This document shows, piece by piece, positions 60,071 to 64,000 of a DNA stretch of 64,000 bases. The notes beneath the pieces were generated by a model that was given only the letters and a program-made list of their open reading frames with translations, was not told the DNA's origin and ran no database searches. The number at the start of each line of letters is the position of its first letter. The first letter of the stretch is position 1. The translations under genes were made by a program, and so were the position numbers. Source of the DNA: Hirudo medicinalis (taxonomy: Eukaryota; Annelida; Clitellata; Hirudinida; Hirudinidae); contig MPNW01000196.1 in assembly GCA_011800805.1 (NCBI GenBank), forward strand, positions 195,094 through 259,093, in the 5' to 3' direction.

Positions 60071-61800
60071 CGGAAATAAAGCCATTGATGGCAATTTTCT
60101 GAGTCCTTGAATTAAGAAAGTCTCTAATGTTCAATTCTGTCGATACTTTGTATGGGGATTCCACACTGGAACTCCACTGGTGACTGGGATCTTGTCGGAA
60201 ATAAAGCCATTGATGGCAACTTTCTGAGTCCTTGAATTAAGAAAGTCTCTAAGCCATCCTCTCATGTTGTTACCAAGACCATATGCAGATAATTTGTTCA
60301 TTAATTTAACATGAAAGACAGAGTCAAAGGCCTTGTTGATGCATTCAAGAATATTGGTTAAAGTTGATCTCGCTGGAATGAAGCCATGTTGGTTCAATTA
60401 GGTTGTGGTGTGTAAGGTGCATTTATTAGGGATTTGTTGATTATTTNAGAGTCAAAGGCCTTGTTGATGCATTCAAGAATATTGGTTAAAGTTGATCTCG
60501 CTGGAATGAAGCCATGTTGGTTCAATTAGGTTGTGGTGTGTAAGGTGCATTTATTAGGGATTTGTTGATTATTTTCTCCATCACTCTGCAGCAAGTTGCA
60601 GTTATCGATATTGGTTTGTAGTTTTCAGGAGATACATATGTATACATATTTCTACTATAAAGCACAGTAGGATCCTTCTTATGGATGGGTGACACAATGA
60701 CAAACATGGCACATGACAATTTTCCATTCAGGGGTAATTTTTGATCTTCGAATGATGCATCGATTATATGGAGTTGCTAAGGATGAGGATGCATTTTTTA
60801 TGAAATATGTTGGAAATTCAATCAGGCCCGTATGACATTAAGGGTTTGAGAAGAATAGTGTACATGATGTCAGGAATGGCATGAAATGGCATGATGTCAG
60901 GCATGAAATCAATGTTTGGCATTTCAGTGGAAGTTCTGGAGAGAATACATGTGTTGTCACCATCATCGATTCTAAAAACAGATGAGAAATATTTTAAAAA
61001 AATGTTGGCAATTTCTAGTGGGTTCCGTGTCAGGCCACCATCAGGAAGAGCAACCTCAGAAACTCCAGATCTCATGTGCATCTTTGTGTTTACATATTTG
61101 AACAATTGACCAATGTTCCCGCATTTAAGTAGTTGGAGCCTCTTTGATCTAAAATATGCTTTTTTTGATGTGATTCATCTCTTAGCAAATCTGTAATACA
61201 AATTTCCAATGGCATCACTAGTGTTCGTCCTCCAATCTCTCCAAAGTTTGGACTTTGTCTTGAGCAATTTATTAATGAAGAAGGGATATTTACTTTTATG
61301 ATTTACTTTATTTTTCGATCAGAGAGTGTGAGTTTTGGAACAAAATTTCGATTGCTAATTCTGTCTGGTATCTGAACTCTTTCCAACAGCAGTCAACATT
61401 TGGACAAAACTGGAAAAGGGCATTCCAATCAACTTGAGAGAAATAGTCATTAATCATCGAATAGTTTCCTTCCTTGAAGTTGTATAATGCTGTTGTAGGT
61501 CATGACTGGTGATGGACATTAGGATGGTTGAGAGTATTGGGCCTGAGAACAATGACATTGTGATCCCTGGTTGAGATGGGGCACATTGTCTCAATTGATT
61601 TTATAAAATGAGGGTCATTTGAAAAAAATGAGGTCAAGGATATCGTCATGGCATGTGGCAGTTGTAACAAATTGGTGAAGCCCACAGTCATTGAAAAATT
61701 CTAAAAAATAATCTGTAGATGCCATTATTTGGAGCTGTGTTCTAGGTCCAATCCATGGCAGGAAGATTGAAATCACCAAGCAGACGCTGCTGGACAAAAT
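60071..61800 (-). mobile_element. LINE (jockey/CR1-like) with endonuclease and RT remnants
   Basis: On the minus strand, from 61800 down: an AP-endonuclease motif (LGDFNLPAMDW), then endonuclease C-terminal pieces (CHDDILDLIF). The linker before RT follows (EVALPDGGLTRNPLEIANIF), then RT blocks (VSPIHKKD, ENYKPISITATCCRVMEKII, NQHGFIPARSTLTN, NKAFDSVFHVKLMNKL, VTSGVP). Directly after GVP the frame continues VWNPH, a C-terminal motif, so the catalytic FADD part is deleted. A 57-bp direct repeat (60071-60127 and 60196-60252) and a single-N duplication (60447) add further disruption. Inactive. Confidence 0.82.
60320..60574. repeat. Assembly join: 127-bp exact duplication around one N (60447)
   Basis: Bases 60320-60446 and 60448-60574 are identical, separated by one N, exactly the pattern at 28833. 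Confidence 0.9.
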
Positions 61801-64000
61801 TAATGTTGTAATAGGTAATAATTATACAAATAAACGATATAATAGGTAATAAATAAACAAAATAAATGTTATTATAAGTTATAATTACACAAATAAATGG
61901 TAATTCAACCTTGAACAAGTCGTTACAAATTATTATGACGTTGCCATTACTGTTTATTAGGCCAAAATGTTTTAATAAAAGATAATAAGTGTAATAATAA
62001 TCATAATAAGTAATAATTACATACTATGTAATATAATTAATTACATATAATTACATTACATACTATGTAATATAATTAATTACATATAATTACATTACAT
62101 ACTATGTAATATAATTAATTACATATAATTACATACACATAAATTATATTTACAATAAATAATATTTGCAATAAAAGTCAAGATTTTTCTAGCAAATTAT
62201 GCTTGAAATTTGAGAAAAAATTGTAAAACTTCAACGCTGAGAAAATCAATTTTCTTGACTGAAAATTCATTTTTTCAACTCCGAAAGTCTGCTGAGGAAT
62301 TAAGAAATTTGAAAACAATTGGCTTAAAATTATTATTTGATAAATTAACAATGCTTTTAAAATTATTAATTATTTATTAACCTAAAATAAGCGCTAAATA
62401 AATAATTCTTAAAATATTCATTTTCATTCATTCAATATTATTCATATTATTAAATCATTTAATATTCATGTAATAATAATAACAACAACAATAATAATAA
62501 TAATGAACAACAATAAAAAATAATAATTACGATTTGCGAAGTAAAATAAATATTAAATGTATCATAACTTCATTCGAAATTCGAGCATATTTCCAATAAA
62601 TGAGATGATGAGAGAAAACTGCGCAACAACTTAGAATTCGTTGCTAGGAAGGAAACACGAGTTGATGGAGTACAGGAAGCTTCAACTTAAAAGTGAATTT
62701 CGATCGTGACGAGTGAAAAAGAATTTAAGAAGGAATGTAAATCTAACGAGCATCTTTTCTAACAAACTTTGTCTTTGTCTAACAAACAACTTTTCACTGG
62801 CGTCCTCGGTAAATTCGAGCAGAAGGATTCGAACGGCAGAGTTTTCGTCATGTCAACGTTTTTGATGAAGATTGGTCCGATTTTCAGTGCGCATTTTAGT
62901 TGCCATGGTGAAGGGAATTTTGTTAAAAGAATTTAGAACTCCTTCGACCTTTGACCGAACTGATGACGAATTCCAGAAGTACTTTGCAACCATTTTGATG
63001 GAGAGATGCTGAAAATATGCCATGAGAGAAGATGGAAGTAGATTGTGATGAAGTCTTGTGATGGCCGGTTAATCAGGTAGGCTGATGAAGCAGTGGAGTC
63101 GTTCTTGGACCTGGATTTGAAATGATTTCTTCACTACATTTACCGGGCTTAAAATAGCTCACCTGATGAAGATTTTATTTTTGGAAATTTAAAAAACCCA
63201 GCAAAGGAAAATGAAGAGTTTCGAGAATAAGGATGTTGATTTAAGAAGGAATTAGGACAGCACATTCATTCAGGATTGGCTACCTGTTCCTCCATTCGTT
63301 ATGGGGGTTGCCATGGAAGTCATGATGATGATGATGATGGATTTATTATTCGTAATTAACCTATAATTTATTAATTAAAATTAACCTAAAATTTATTATT
63401 TAAAATTAACCTATAATTATTGTAAGGATTAGACAATATTTAAATTTTATTTCACCGTAATCGATGCTAATACACGATTAGGAATTTCAAGACATTAGCA
63501 TACGTTACCTCTTTAATTATTAATTAGCGTATTAATATTAATTGGCGAAATTAATGACAGCCTCAAAAAAGAAACATCGATTAATTTGGCGGGAAAAATG
63601 AAGGCGTGGAATTTCCAGGATTCTTTTTATGGAACCGGAAATGACGAGCGACCATCTCCATGAATCGATGACACAAACGGTATGTTGCTAAGCAACGAGG
63701 ATAATAATTGCGCAAAAAAAACAAAAAACAATGACTTTTATTGACCTCTGCTTTTATTGGTTGCTATAAATGGATTTTAATTCATGGGGTTTTACTTTTC
63801 AATGTTAAATTATTATATTAAATTTTAATGACGTAACAAATTATTAATTAATTAATTACGCGATGAAAAATATAATTATATAATAAATAACTGTATTTTT
63901 TTATTCTTTGAATTTACTGTCTCAAGCTGACCTCTCTGACATATGCAACCCTGAAGATGCACACCATAATCACCATCATCAAAAGTTGTCATCATCACCG
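61801..64000. other. AT-rich stretch, no gene recognised
   Basis: No reading frame of note. A 39-bp tandem repeat lies at 62021-62136 and short GAT triplets near 63320. The last 1.3 kb is less AT-rich in places but shows no domain or splice pattern. Confidence 0.5.
62021..62136. repeat. 39-bp tandem repeat, 3 copies
   Basis: ACTATGTAATATAATTAATT starts at 62023, 62062 and 62101 with an exact 39-bp period and almost no divergence. Confidence 0.9.

Overview
The window is animal nuclear DNA. It is strongly AT-rich, its genes are split into many short exons with GT...AG introns and AATAAA poly(A) signals, and it is full of microsatellites and decayed LINE, hAT and Ty3/gypsy elements. The gene families (RGS12, RH-type RhoGEF, GAB, NUB1, PISD) are metazoan. 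A RhoGEF combining RH, C1, DH and PH domains is the invertebrate RhoGEF2 pattern, so I infer an invertebrate; the species cannot be named from sequence alone. All exon models come from reading splice sites and phase by eye.

Layout. 1-6.9 kb: no firm gene, a ~211-bp tandem repeat (2.5-3.4 kb) and a 305-base N gap. 6985-17423 (-): a 26-exon RH-RhoGEF of the ARHGEF11/12/RhoGEF2 family. 18.9-33.5 kb (+): three tandem RGS12-like genes. The middle one is complete (PDZ-PTB-RGS-RBD, 1286 aa), the third keeps a degenerate PDZ plus RGS (452 aa), and the first is an RGS domain alone. Transposon debris lies between them: a terminal-inverted-repeat element, an hAT transposase and a LINE. 34.4-36.7 kb: coding-like scraps and a LINE with a second N gap. 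36916-38714 (+): phosphatidylserine decarboxylase, tail to tail with 38949-42854 (-) NUB1. 42.9-45.4 kb: a wrecked Ty3/gypsy element. 45877-49783 (+): a GAB-type PH adaptor, tail to tail with an unrecognised multi-exon gene at 50312-53176 (-). 53-64 kb: no cellular gene found, only minisatellites, an extreme AT-only tract, a SINE-like copy and an endonuclease/RT LINE (60-61.8 kb, -).

Functionally the left half is a G-protein signalling neighbourhood. An RH-RhoGEF is expected to couple G-alpha-12/13 to Rho, and it lies back to back with three RGS proteins, a family that accelerates GTP hydrolysis on G-alpha subunits. The GAB adaptor acts in receptor tyrosine kinase signalling. PISD and NUB1 are housekeeping genes (mitochondrial phosphatidylethanolamine synthesis; NEDD8/FAT10 turnover). 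The most interesting point is the RGS array: three paralogues share one intron position in the RGS domain, yet domains differ or decay from copy to copy. Two single-N positions flanked by exact duplications are almost certainly assembly joins.
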